A DNA stretch of 64,000 nucleotides from assembly GCA_949361645.1 (NCBI GenBank), contig OX442435.1, positions 3,706,220 through 3,770,219 on the forward strand, in the 5' to 3' direction. The notes beneath the pieces are model-generated. The model searched no databases and had not been told where the DNA came from. It saw only the letters and a program-made list of their open reading frames with translations. Shown in pieces: positions 28,101 to 36,500 of the stretch; within the stretch, counting starts at the first letter, position 1; each line of letters begins with the position of its first letter. This DNA is from Spongilla lacustris (taxonomy: Eukaryota; Porifera; Demospongiae; Spongillida; Spongillidae). Both the position numbers and the translations under genes were made by a program.

Positions 28101-31100
28101 TGACAGACTTGGGTCGCCGCATTGTGAACACCACTGGGGACAAAAGCTCTTTGGCATACCTCCTGCAAAAGTTTTCAGTGGCCATTCAGAGGGGGAATGC
28201 TGCTTCTGTTTTGGGAACTTTGCCTCCAACCCCTTCCCCTCCTTTGAATAATGATGTTTAGATTTTTATTTTGTGTTCTTCTATAAAAATTAAAAAAATT
28301 TGTCTGTAAATGTGATAACCAAACAGAAACAACATGGGTTTGATGTACATAAAAAACAAACTATGAAGGTTAAATTTGATTTATTCAGACTATTCCTCTA
28401 ACGTTTGTTTCATTCTCTAACTTTTAAAGTGTTGTGCAGTTCTGTAGATGTCACAGTTAAGCAAGGATCCAGCCAAAATTAGCATTTCATGACACATTAA
28501 ATCACAACACCATAGGGGGTATAGATTTTTTTTAAAGATGTGTAAAATGCTCACTGCTGGAATGAGATACGAAGCAACAAAAGTAAGGGAGTAATTTGTG
28601 TACTACAGTACACATTATAAGTGTAACTAGAAAACAATTCTGGCTTAATTAAACTCTTTGGTCTCTAGTTGGGCAAATTAACCTGTCCATATGCTTGTGG
28701 TTTTGGAAGCATGAAGTCCTAAGACATTGTCCCATACCATCCCATTGTGCTAAAAAAGAACATACAGGTTGCTTTCATTACTCCTTAGCTACTGGCCAAC
28801 TTTTAGAAGTCTCACTAAGTACAGGCAGAAACAGCAAAATGGGTGGAGGCCAAATGATATAAGAAAGTCCTGAAAAAAAGTAGTTTACTAATTTAAAATG
28901 CTGTCATTCAATTGGGACAGTGTTAAAAAAAATGCCATGGATGGTGAAAGGTGGGTAGAGCTCCAGATCATGATACCAAAGCTTTTGGCTTGATTTACAG
29001 TTTCTGTGCTTATTAAGAAATGCATGCAAGATACACACCTCATTCTCCACTTGCATGCCTCCAAGTGTCAATTAATAGGGTATAAAATGGGTGGCCATAG
29101 AATTTGTAAAGTTGGACGTCATTTTATTTAAGTCTGATACATTATCATGTGTTACTGTTCACCTCAAGAACATTTTGGAAGTATTAATTGTGCACTCAAC
29201 ATGCATTAATTTTGATCCACCAGGTACATGTAAATTCAGGTAATACTCCTGTCACTTGGATTTTCTAGCTGTTCACAGTAGTTCAAAACCATAAAACTGC
29301 TGACCGTGTGTACATGTACATTGGGATAAATGTAGTTGTAAGGAGCATACATTGTTTAAGCGTCTTGAATGCACATATGAGGAATTGGAACAAAATGGTT
29401 AAGGGGCTAGGTGCCCACTTATTCTCACCTGTTCATGCTGAGCATGTGGATATCACTGTGTATATCTTAGTAAAACATTAGTGCAATAAGCACATGATGG
29501 TACAGGGCTTCCTGTAATACACCAAAAAAATGCTATGCAACTAGTGCAAAGTTAAAACAGTAGTAAGCAATTTTATTATTTACATGTACGTTCAGTAACA
29601 CATTGGTTACTGGGAGATTGAGTTGCTATGAAGCCATTGAGTACATGCTCACATGTGGTTTTTGGTACATTTTTGAATTAGTATCAGTCTCAAAGGCACA
29701 AACATGAAAGACTACTAAATGCCGCCTTTGGATCTGATAAGGTAACATTGGATGACCTATTGTTGGGTAGTAAAAATTCCTTATAATATACATGTGTACA
29801 TGTAAGTGTATGTATATGAGGTGGTCTCAAAAAAAAAACATTGCCAACCTTTTTTATGGGGTCTTCTACGAAATGGACTATCTGAGTAACTTATGCAGCA
29901 TTATTACACTTCTTTGTTTGTTTGTTTTTTAATCGTAATAAATTTAATACACAAATGAAACAAACAAATCATAAACAATAAAGACATAAACAATAAAGAC
30001 ATAAACAATAAAGACATAAACAATAAAGACTGATTTAAGCATGACATTCAGGCAAAGATACTGGGCAACCCTGCACCATCATCCCATCCAATTGCACTCC
30101 TCTATCTAGTTTGCATTTGTATTGTTTATATAAAGCAATTCATACTGCCTACACTAGTACAGTGTACCAGCTGTCTTGTAACAAATAGTAGCAATACACC
30201 AGAACACTTGTAAGGAGTTTATGAAGTCACACAAGGAGTTTATGAACAGTGGAGGGAAAAGCTCTTAGGCAGTTCATATATGCCTTATGAATACCTACAC
30301 ATTTTGACCATACAAATGAGTGGGTGCTGCACGTAGATATTTATGATAAAACTATCACACCTTCACTTCTATCTTAAATATTACATACCAATCGAAAGGT
30401 GTTGAGGTTGCGATGATGACACATTAGGTGCTGAGTCAAGAAATGAATCTAGGAGAGATTTGTAAACATCATTTCATATTTGCAATGCAATGAACTTACT
30501 TATAGTATTCAAACTTACTTATAGTATTCAAACAACAAGCTTTAAAAACAGTCAGACAAACTCCGCCAGTTAGTTGTGGTCGATACATTTGATTGTCACA
30601 TGGTTTTGGGCCTGGAAACGACTTAATCAATGTGCCTAGTTGACAACATGAGCAACAGTAGTCTATATCCTGACTACAAGCTTCTGACTGTTGTGTTACA
30701 GGTGTGCAGCTGCTGTCACCTCCACTTTGGGAAGCAAAAATTCGAACGCCTTCATAACAGCAGGGGGACCCTACATGTACATGCGCAGGAAGCAAATGAT
30801 ATAAACGTTAAAAGGCAGCTAGCTGTACGATGCGCATATACGTACCAATAGCGGTGTTGCTTTGAGCGTCGCGAATCTTGCGGCGAGGAGTTTGCAGAAT
30901 TGAAGCGTATGTCCCACCATAAAAGGCAGTCGGACACGTGGAACTGGACGTTGTTAACGAGAACAAATAATCATTGCCAATTTCCAGGTGATCTCCACAT
31001 TTGGTACGGACAGTAATCTGCAACGTGGCGCCCTGCCAGCAAGCAGAAGGTGAAGCAGACAGATCTCCCCATACTATTTCCAGAAATTGAACCATTAGCG

Positions 31101-31248
31101 CGTTCTGTTGATGAGAAACCAGAGTTGCATGCAACAAAACATCTGCTGTAGGGTCTGGAACGAAGCGCTGGCGGGAACAGTCTTCACAAAGAGAGAGTTT
31201 TACATATGTGACCAACAGCACATATGTCAGTAGCACCTTCTTCCACAT
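1..31248 (-). CDS. Giant secreted multi-domain glycoprotein with about 30 tandem 247-aa repeats (3' end outside window)
   Basis: I do not recognise the gene as a whole. The modelled exons (minus strand) are 31248-30846, 30770-30519, 30448-30389, 26795-25773, 25715-25467, 25401-25336 and 22111-1. Every junction is GT-AG and phase 1, and the reading frame is continuous across all six introns. The start ATG at 31248 opens a signal peptide (MWKKVLLTYVLLVTYV, then Leu/Ser up to Cys). Domain order is: signal peptide, possible NTR-like domain, fibulin-type CC module, Ser/Pro linker, one diverged repeat domain plus a 19-aa minisatellite, second CC module, linker, then the giant repeat exon. The product is therefore extracellular, probably a matrix or cell-surface glycoprotein, with more than 7,900 residues inside the window. 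Each repeat has about six N-glycosylation sequons and no cysteine. Several 1-bp indels between 4.07 and 7.43 kb break the frame in this assembly. An additional exon in the 3.6-kb or 3.2-kb intron cannot be excluded. Confidence 0.75.
4070..7433 (-). other. Cluster of 1-bp indels breaking the frame of the repeat exon
   Basis: Compared with all other units, extra single bases occur at about 4070-4072 (C), 4266-4269 (T), 4789-4791 (C), 5046-5048 (C/T), 7331-7333 (A) and 7432-7433 (T). One base is missing at about 5594-5597, and an in-frame 6-bp duplication lies near 6921. The units on either side (1-4.07 kb and 7.44-22.1 kb) are open. Two of the indels fall exactly where unit subtypes differ: GTAGCC/GTAGCT at 5046 and CCCGTT[T/G/C]GAG at 5594. 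This looks more like consensus error in a collapsed repeat than biological decay, but real inactivation of this part cannot be excluded from one sequence. Confidence 0.6.
22112..25335 (-). other. Intron 6 of the giant gene (3.2 kb)
   Basis: This AT-rich intron has no supportable exon. It contains a foldback element (24546-24920) flanked by direct repeats. A stretch at about 23270-23470 recurs near 58590-58840: GAACAGAACATA, GTTTTGGATGTCTCAT and an ACTTCCTxGATGCxGTC motif occur in the same order. The ORFs at 23655-23967 and 24553-24789 have no coding character. Confidence 0.5.
24546..24920. mobile_element. Foldback (MITE-like) element of about 375 bp
   Basis: The two halves are imperfect inverted copies. 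CACCCTTTTGAATCTAA at the left corresponds to the complement of TTAGAATCGAAAGGGTG at the right. TTTTTGGCCCAGG, GCCGTAAAACTCTA and GAAAGTGCACT...AAAACTGCAAGAGATGGA also recur inverted. No ORF is present, so it would be a non-autonomous element. It sits between two direct repeats of about 70 bp (24464-24530 and 24963-25034), each starting AAGAACACCTAGTG. Confidence 0.65.
25467..25715 (-). other. Exon 5: fibulin/anaphylatoxin-like cysteine module 2
   Basis: This 83-codon phase 1-1 exon is paralogous to exon 2. It starts with SLCCYSGVSLF, continues with IDKCCSCCQVG, and ends with CKAVYLACC. The donor context (ATA A then GTGAGG) matches that of exon 2 (ATA A then GTAAGT), supporting an exon duplication. 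Exon 6 (25401-25336, 22 codons) follows as a Pro/Ser/Tyr-rich linker and joins in phase 1 to the giant exon at 22111. Confidence 0.7.
25773..26795 (-). other. Exon 4: diverged founder copy of the 247-aa domain plus 19-aa repeats
   Basis: This 341-codon exon (phase 1-1) has the same domain as the big array but is strongly diverged. It shares the landmarks KYPSGLTVT, NGSNPSS, TLPDIKDY, LQLNET, FGVIQVN and a final Phe-rich strand. One Cys is present in the domain, whereas the array copies have none. After the domain come three full and one partial copies of a 19-residue Ser/Thr/Gln/Pro repeat, then a Ser/Pro linker. Its divergence compared with the near-identical array copies suggests it escaped the homogenisation acting on the array and may represent the older single-copy state. 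The evolutionary order is inference. Confidence 0.7.
25905..26096 (-). repeat. 57-bp coding minisatellite (19-aa unit, 3 full copies plus one partial)
   Basis: Copies start at 25905, 25962, 26019 and 26076 (partial). The 57-bp unit keeps the frame and encodes a 19-residue Ser/Thr-rich segment containing ISSTGIQ, AYAQPTSASLP. Copies are almost identical to each other, indicating recent expansion. The segment sits between the founder repeat domain and the next Ser/Pro linker and is probably an O-glycosylated spacer. Confidence 0.85.
27112..27159. repeat. Near-perfect hairpin, 22-bp arms, 4-nt loop
   Basis: The left arm 27112-27133 pairs with 27138-27159 with one mismatch across a GGGT loop. 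The stem contains TGTACACATATT and its complement. It lies inside intron 3 of the giant gene. It could be a cruciform-forming palindrome or a small RNA precursor; nothing in the sequence decides between these. Confidence 0.7.
28055..28261 (+). pseudogene. Coding-like fragment, probably transposon-derived
   Basis: An open stretch encodes GPRSMSFLTDLGRRIV, YLLQKFSVAIQRGNAAS and VLGTLPPTPSPPL before a stop at 28261. The segment reads like a piece of a repetitive-element protein because of its motif style (FLxDLGxRI...QRxSVAxQRGNAAxxLGT), which I recall from invertebrate predicted proteins but cannot assign. It is isolated, lacks splice signals that fit the host gene, and lies antisense within its intron. 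Confidence 0.3.
29971..30030. repeat. 15-bp tandem repeat, four exact copies
   Basis: ATAAACAATAAAGAC is repeated exactly four times in the third intron of the giant gene. Confidence 0.95.
30519..30770 (-). other. Exon 2: fibulin/anaphylatoxin-like cysteine module 1
   Basis: This is an 84-codon, phase 1-1 exon. Cysteines fall as CC at the start (SPCCYEGVRIF), single Cys, single Cys, then IDYCCSCCQLG, a lone Cys, and finally GVCLTVFKACC. The CC-x-CC-x-x-G core followed by C-x(2)-VF-x-ACC is characteristic of the anaphylatoxin-like modules at the N-terminus of fibulin-1 and -2. Such modules are disulphide-knotted and extracellular. Exon 5 of the same gene carries a second copy. Exon 3 (30448-30389, 20 codons, Ser/Pro/Gln-rich) follows as a linker. 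The donor lies in a 19-bp direct duplication (about 30494-30531), so a second identical GTAAGT lies 19 bp downstream. Confidence 0.7.
30846..31248 (-). other. Exon 1: signal peptide and possible NTR/TIMP-like domain
   Basis: This exon encodes 134 residues plus one base. A hydrophobic leader of about 20 residues ends at a Leu-Cys-Glu-Asp-Cys stretch. A beta-rich region follows with the pattern ADVLLHATLVS, a conserved-looking EIVWGDL, ATLQITVRTKCGD and LEIGNDYLFSL. That order (Cys near the N-terminus, 'ADVxxxAxVxS', 'L.I....C....L..G..YL.S.') resembles the OB-fold NTR domain of TIMPs, netrins and complement C-termini. The NTR call is inference from pattern alone. The donor is at 30845/30844 (ATTG then GTACG). 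The start at 31248 is chosen because it is the only ATG ahead of the leader; the codons upstream lack another ATG. Confidence 0.55.
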
Positions 31249-31475
31249 TGCAATCAAATTTTATCACTCATACGTTACGCCTTCCAATTCACGGCTAGCT
31301 AGCTTTAACTTTCACGCGTGCACGTATTATTACGTAGACTTAATCAATAGGCCTTTTATTGTAAAATGACCGCGAGCGCTAGCCGCACGGGCCGGGTACT
31401 GTCAGCCCATCAGTCGGGTCCCCAGGCTATCTATTACAACCACATATGCATATACCCGCTAACTTTTTAAATATA

Positions 31476-31640
31476 AAAAGATCTCGCCATTCTATTTCCC
31501 GAAATCGAACCAGTAGCTCGTTCTGTTGATAAGAGAGTTGCATTCCAAAAAAATAAAACATCTGCTTTAAGGTCTGTAACGAACAACAGTCTTCACAAAA
31601 AGTGTTTACAACAATGTCAGTACATTGCAAGCAGACTTTT
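31476..31640 (-). pseudogene. Decayed partial duplicate of exon 1 of the giant gene
   Basis: Reading minus strand, the segment encodes CEDCCSLQTLKQM, QLSYQQNELLVRFREIEWRDL. This lines up with exon 1 (CEDCSRQRF, LVSHQQNALMVQFLEIVWGDL). The nucleotides also match piecewise (TCTTCACAAA, CATCTGCT, CGTTCTGTTGAT, GATCTCxCCAT). It lies about 230 bp upstream of the gene start, has lost the leader and the 3' half of the exon, and is interrupted. Confidence 0.65.
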
Positions 31641-31833
31641 ATGGTTATACAAATTACTTAATTCTATGAAATGATTAGCAAGCCTCTGTTTTAGAGGATC
31701 CCGCATCAAACGGAGAAGTGGGCTGGGGTTTGATGATGGTGCTCCTCTGGCCTCATTCATGGAGTAAATTTATTGACTTATTATTATTTCTTTTTTTTAA
31801 TTACTTAAGTATCATCTAATTGTATGTATTTCA

Positions 31834-32116
31834 AGCGAGCGTGACGGCAGGTTCGGCAGCCCTTGCAGCTGAGAACAGAAAGCACAACAGCAATGACAGG
31901 AAGTGTGAAGAACTGGGTTGGGTCTGCATCCCACTTGTGGTCGAGACCTATGGGTGTTGGGGTGCTGCAGCAGTGGCGGCTTTTTCTAAGCTTGCTGGTC
32001 GTCTTTCCACCAGGCTAAACCAACCCAAATCCAGGACCATCTTTGGAATATACAGCCGCCTAGGCCTGGCCTTAGTGAGAGCCAACTGCAGAGCCATCCT
32101 GTCCAGGGTAACTTGA
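31834..32116 (+). pseudogene. Non-LTR retrotransposon ORF, C-terminal fragment
   Basis: The translation ends in SVTAGSAALAAENRKHNSND, KCEELGWVCIPLVVETYGCW and a terminal LVRANCRAIL before the stop. The element on the minus strand at 46.2-47.4 kb has the same C-terminal block (SAGVAAKATESRKHQQND, KCSELGWQCIPLAVETYGAW). It is a 5'-truncated copy typical of LINE-like elements. The sequence after the stop is probably the element's 3' UTR. Confidence 0.65.
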
Positions 32117-32390
32117 CTGTAAGGCCTGAAGTGCCTCTCTTTTAGGTTAAATTCCGTTTTATGCATTTAGTAACAATATTAGTAATGTGATGTTTTATTC
32201 ATTCGCTCATGTATTCTATGTATTTATCCTGTACTATTATAATTATAACATACATGTATTTCATGTTTGTTTTTTTTTATATTCAAAAGATAAAATCAAA
32301 TCACTTGCAAAAAAAAAACGAAATTATTGGCAAATAAACATTTAAAAAAACTTTGGTACTGCGCATGCGTTAGGTACCTCCCACATTAAT

Positions 32391-32455
32391 CTAGGTTAAC
32401 TCATAGATATTAGAGGTATCTAGATCTCCAATATCTATGGTTAACTCGTTAACCT
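32391..32455. repeat. Imperfect inverted repeat
   Basis: AGGTTAACTCATAGATATTAG is mirrored by CCAATATCTATGGTTAACTC about 10 bp later. It lies 70 bp left of the large foldback at 32522. Confidence 0.6.
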
Positions 32456-32521
32456 TCATTTATACCAAATGTAGTTTTAATTTTGTACATGTAGTTTGTA
32501 TAACCAACATACAATGACCCA

Positions 32522-32846
32522 TTGCCTAGAGACATTGTGTCACGTCCGCGGACCTTTGCGTAATAAAATGGCAACGCTCGGAGTCTGCTCAGACATTGAT
32601 CCTTCGGCCGATCCAGTTCCTGATCAAACTATGCTGCCAACAGTAAGTTTGACCGAGTCTGACATACCCAGAGCCATTTAAAGCCATCCATTTAAAAAAG
32701 GCTCCGGGTATGTCAAGCTTACTGTTGGCAGCATAGTTTCAACTGGATCGGCCGAAGGATCACTGTCCGAGCGGGAAGGAATGACTACGAGCGTTGCCAT
32801 TTTATTACGCAAAGGTCCGCGAACGTGACACAATGTCTCTAGGCAA
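32522..32846. mobile_element. Large foldback element (about 150-bp arms, 24-bp loop)
   Basis: The left arm 32522-32675 and right arm 32700-32846 are inverted copies with few differences. Termini are TTGCCTAGAGACATTGTGTC and its complement. Internal shared blocks include GCGTAATAAAATGGCAACGCTC, ATCCTTCGGCCGATCCAGTT and ACTATGCTGCCAACAGTAAG. It has no coding capacity. The single-stranded form would be a hairpin of about 150 bp. It lies between the giant gene and the 3' end of ODAD2. Confidence 0.85.
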
Positions 32847-33524
32847 CCGGTGTGGCTTTTACTCCGGACGTGCGTTTATCGTACTTCCGATCTTTCATGC
32901 AAAGGGTCCGTTACAAGTGTAAGCTTACAGTGGGTGCGGTACAAATCAAGTTTGCGGGCATGGCAGACAACCACACACCACCGCAAAGCTAGTCACCGAC
33001 AGATTAGTGGTTCGTCACATCTGCCGTCGTCTTAGCAATTATCTGTTCTATATCTCACGTCCTGTTTATCTGCTCGACTGCCCATGTGAGTATGCAACTA
33101 TGTATAATTTATATAGGGCTCCAGAAATTTTTCTAGACATATCATGTTGGCTCATGGAGATAATAGAAGCCTTTCAAGTACAAGCCCTATTAAAAAGCAC
33201 TGTCTTAGTCTGGGTACGACATAAGAAGTCAAACACGACAAGATTTTTTTTTTTAATGGAGCACCTTGTTTGAATATATGTGTAGCTTGTTCTTCTGTAA
33301 ATCAATGAATGAGGAGGGCAAGTGGATTTTTGGTATGCGCCCAACACCAAACACCGTTAAAACCCCCCCAGCCAATAATTGTTTGTCCCAGAGTTGGGGT
33401 TAAGGTGGCTATCTATGCAAGGTTAATTCAGTTGGTGAACTAATCCAATATGTGACTTTTATAAAATGTACCAGCAGTGAAGTATACAAGTGAAGGAGGC
33501 ATGCAAAAAATATATCCGTTTGTA

Positions 33525-36500
33525 CTACTTGAACTTGGCCTTTTCATTTGCAAGAGCCAGGTGGCGGATGTTACCAATACATCCAGCAGCAGCTTCTTGT
33601 AATACCTCATCAGTGGAGCCAACCATGCTAAGGAGAAGCTGAAGAAGATACCAGTTAGAAAATTCTCGTATGACACAAATCAACAATGGATATGCAATGT
33701 ATTTATACACCAATTCAAGGAATGTAAATACTGCTGTGGTCAAAGTCATTGAAATACCATGGTTCCTGCATGGACAAAAATTTAATATTTGGCCCTGAAT
33801 GGTCATTTTGCTTGAGGCCATTAACATAGTTCCATACCAGCATTAAACAGTATAAGGTGGAGCTAGCACAGATTTTATTTCAAGGCATAGATAAATGGAG
33901 GCTCATATGTATGGAAGTATGATCGCAGTTAATCAAGATTGCTGACTGGTAAATATTGGACCTAGGAGTTCCATGCAGCATTTAAACCATATGAGTATGG
34001 CCAATGACATGTACAGATATGAACCTAAAGTTGGTGTGAAATAATTTAGGGCAACTACATAATACTGATCACTATGCACTACAACTATACAATATTGAAA
34101 TGCTACATATTTGCAGGTCCATATACATCATGCCTAAGCCAGCACAAACCTGAACCACACCAGCATCGTGCATGGTAATGCAGTTGCCAGGGTCTTTGGA
34201 AAGCTGATGAAGTGCACAAGCTGTGGACCGATGGACTTGTGGGTCTGGTGACTTGAGGTAGGATACAAGAGGAGCCACTGCTGATGCTTGTCCAAATGCA
34301 ATACGGTTGTTGCGCCACATGCAACACCTTAAAAATACAAAACGTAAAGAATTAAGATATCATAATACAAGTACTGCATACCGTGCAATAGCATCACACA
34401 GATGTTTCCGTAGGTGGTCACTGTCCTGTGAAACAGTTAAAGAAATAAACAATATATTGCATTTCAATACAAGGTAAATTTACAGTAGTAGCTAGCTTGG
34501 CCAAGAGTGGCACCACCCCATGGTCTGTCAGTACACCAAGGTTCTCCTCATCCTTAGCGATCTTGGCAATTGCAGCAGACACAGCTGCTAGAACTTCCAG
34601 GACATCAGATTTGAGCAAGCCAACTATCAGTTCCAGGCCACCCACAAAAGATCGCACAAGCTCTCCTGCATCTTTGGCATTTTCTATGCAGGGACATATA
34701 GCCCAAGCAGCACATGCCTGAACCTGAAATTAAATGCAAGAGAGTTTGGAGCAATGAAATACTAGTGCACATCAACACATACACATGCACACACCTCAGG
34801 GTTGACAGACTTCAGCAAAGACCATAAGAGCCTCACTCCATCTTGCTTATCAATGACACTAAATTTGGATTAAGGTTACATATGACTGATTGCATGTAAA
34901 ATAAACTTTTGCAACATCTACAAACAAAAACTCAACGTCAAAACACATTCACTCACATCATGCTGTCTGCATCGAGTGCACAAGCCCCAACCACCTTTGT
35001 TGTGTTGATAAGCAATGAATGATTCGTTCCTGTAAGCAACTGCACAAGGGGGACAAGTCCCCCAGCTTTGCGAATACTGGACCTGCTATCAGGATCATGA
35101 GCTGCACACTCCCCAAGTCCACCAACCACATTGACCAAAACCTGTGTGCAAAAAAGTAAACACAACAAATCAGGAATAAATCCCTTGCACCACTGGAACT
35201 ACCCCCACCTCTTCAGGCTGGTTGGAAAGAAGAGCTACCAATTGCTCTATAGCTTTTAACTCTTTAAACCTATATGAAGTGCAGTCAGTCAAGTATAAAA
35301 TCCAAATAACTAACCGTGTTGCATTCTGGACATTCTTGCTACACTTCCACACTGCTCCTGTGACTGCACACAAAAGATCTTTGTTAGATGTCTTGCCTAG
35401 CAGTGACACTAGAGGATCCAATCCTGCATACTCCCTCACAAGTGTCCGAGTAGCATCCGACTCTGCACACTGAAAGAGTGGTGCATCACACATCTAAGCA
35501 TTGAATTTTTTTAAACATAATTATCCTATGGAGGTGGGGGACAGGTATGTTTTTCAAATTGAGCCACACTGTTAAAGTATAAAATTTAGACCCCAGTGTT
35601 ATCATTTTATACAAGATAAAATGTACATCACTGAAAAGGATATAAGGGTATGAGTCCAAGTTTAAATACATGTATTGATTTTTTTAAAGTGATGCACAAG
35701 TTTTAATTTCTTTGTAAATAAAGCAGTCTTATATGTAAAAGTACTTCCTGTTCCATACTGTTTAAATAATACATGGTTTTAATTTTTTGGCCAACAAGGA
35801 ATTATCCTCCAAACCTTGTACTGGATCAGAATCTATTACTTATTTTCACACATAAACAACTATACAAGTTTGTGTGTTTTAGGAAAAGGAGATAAACAGA
35901 ACACAAAATTGATTTCTCCCTTTCATCTACAGTAATGCAAAGACCAGAAGTGGAACTATGTATATCCACAAACAAACATACATGATACACACTTCGCATT
36001 ACATGTCTTAGAAATGCTAATTTATTTCTGCTTGCAACCTCCGTTCTGTATGAAGCAAATAACCAAACAGATGCATCAAAGTATAACTAGTGAATCAATT
36101 ATACATATGGCAGTAATGCTTTGGAATGAACTTTTAACAACAGTAAAGACTCATTTTACATTGAGTATATAACACTTGAACAAAACCTTAAATATTGCAG
36201 AAGCACAATGTCTTTGGAGTTCTTCATTTTGTGTCTTCAGACCTTTCACTAGATACTCCACCATACCTTCTGACTGAATAAGTTCTTGGTAGGTTGTCTA
36301 AAATGGACAATAGTGCTACTGAAATATGAAGTTTCAAAAGACAACGCATACAAACCTCTGATGCACATTCTTGCAAAGTGCCAACAACAGGTATCAACAC
36401 TGTATCACTATCACATTGCAGCAGTTTCCCCAACTGTGGTACGGCACCAGTTTTCAACAATGCCTACCAAACAAAGGGCATAAACATAAGAGTACAGTAC

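Larger units (their letters stand above)
26796..30388 (-). other. Intron 3 of the giant gene (3.6 kb)
   Basis: The intron contains a 22-bp-arm hairpin (27112-27159), a coding-like fragment at 28055-28261 and a 15-bp tandem repeat (29971-30030). A G-rich stretch with degenerate GGAGGC/GTGGAGG motifs lies at about 27400-27560. No exon with phase-1 flanks could be recognised. Confidence 0.45.
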
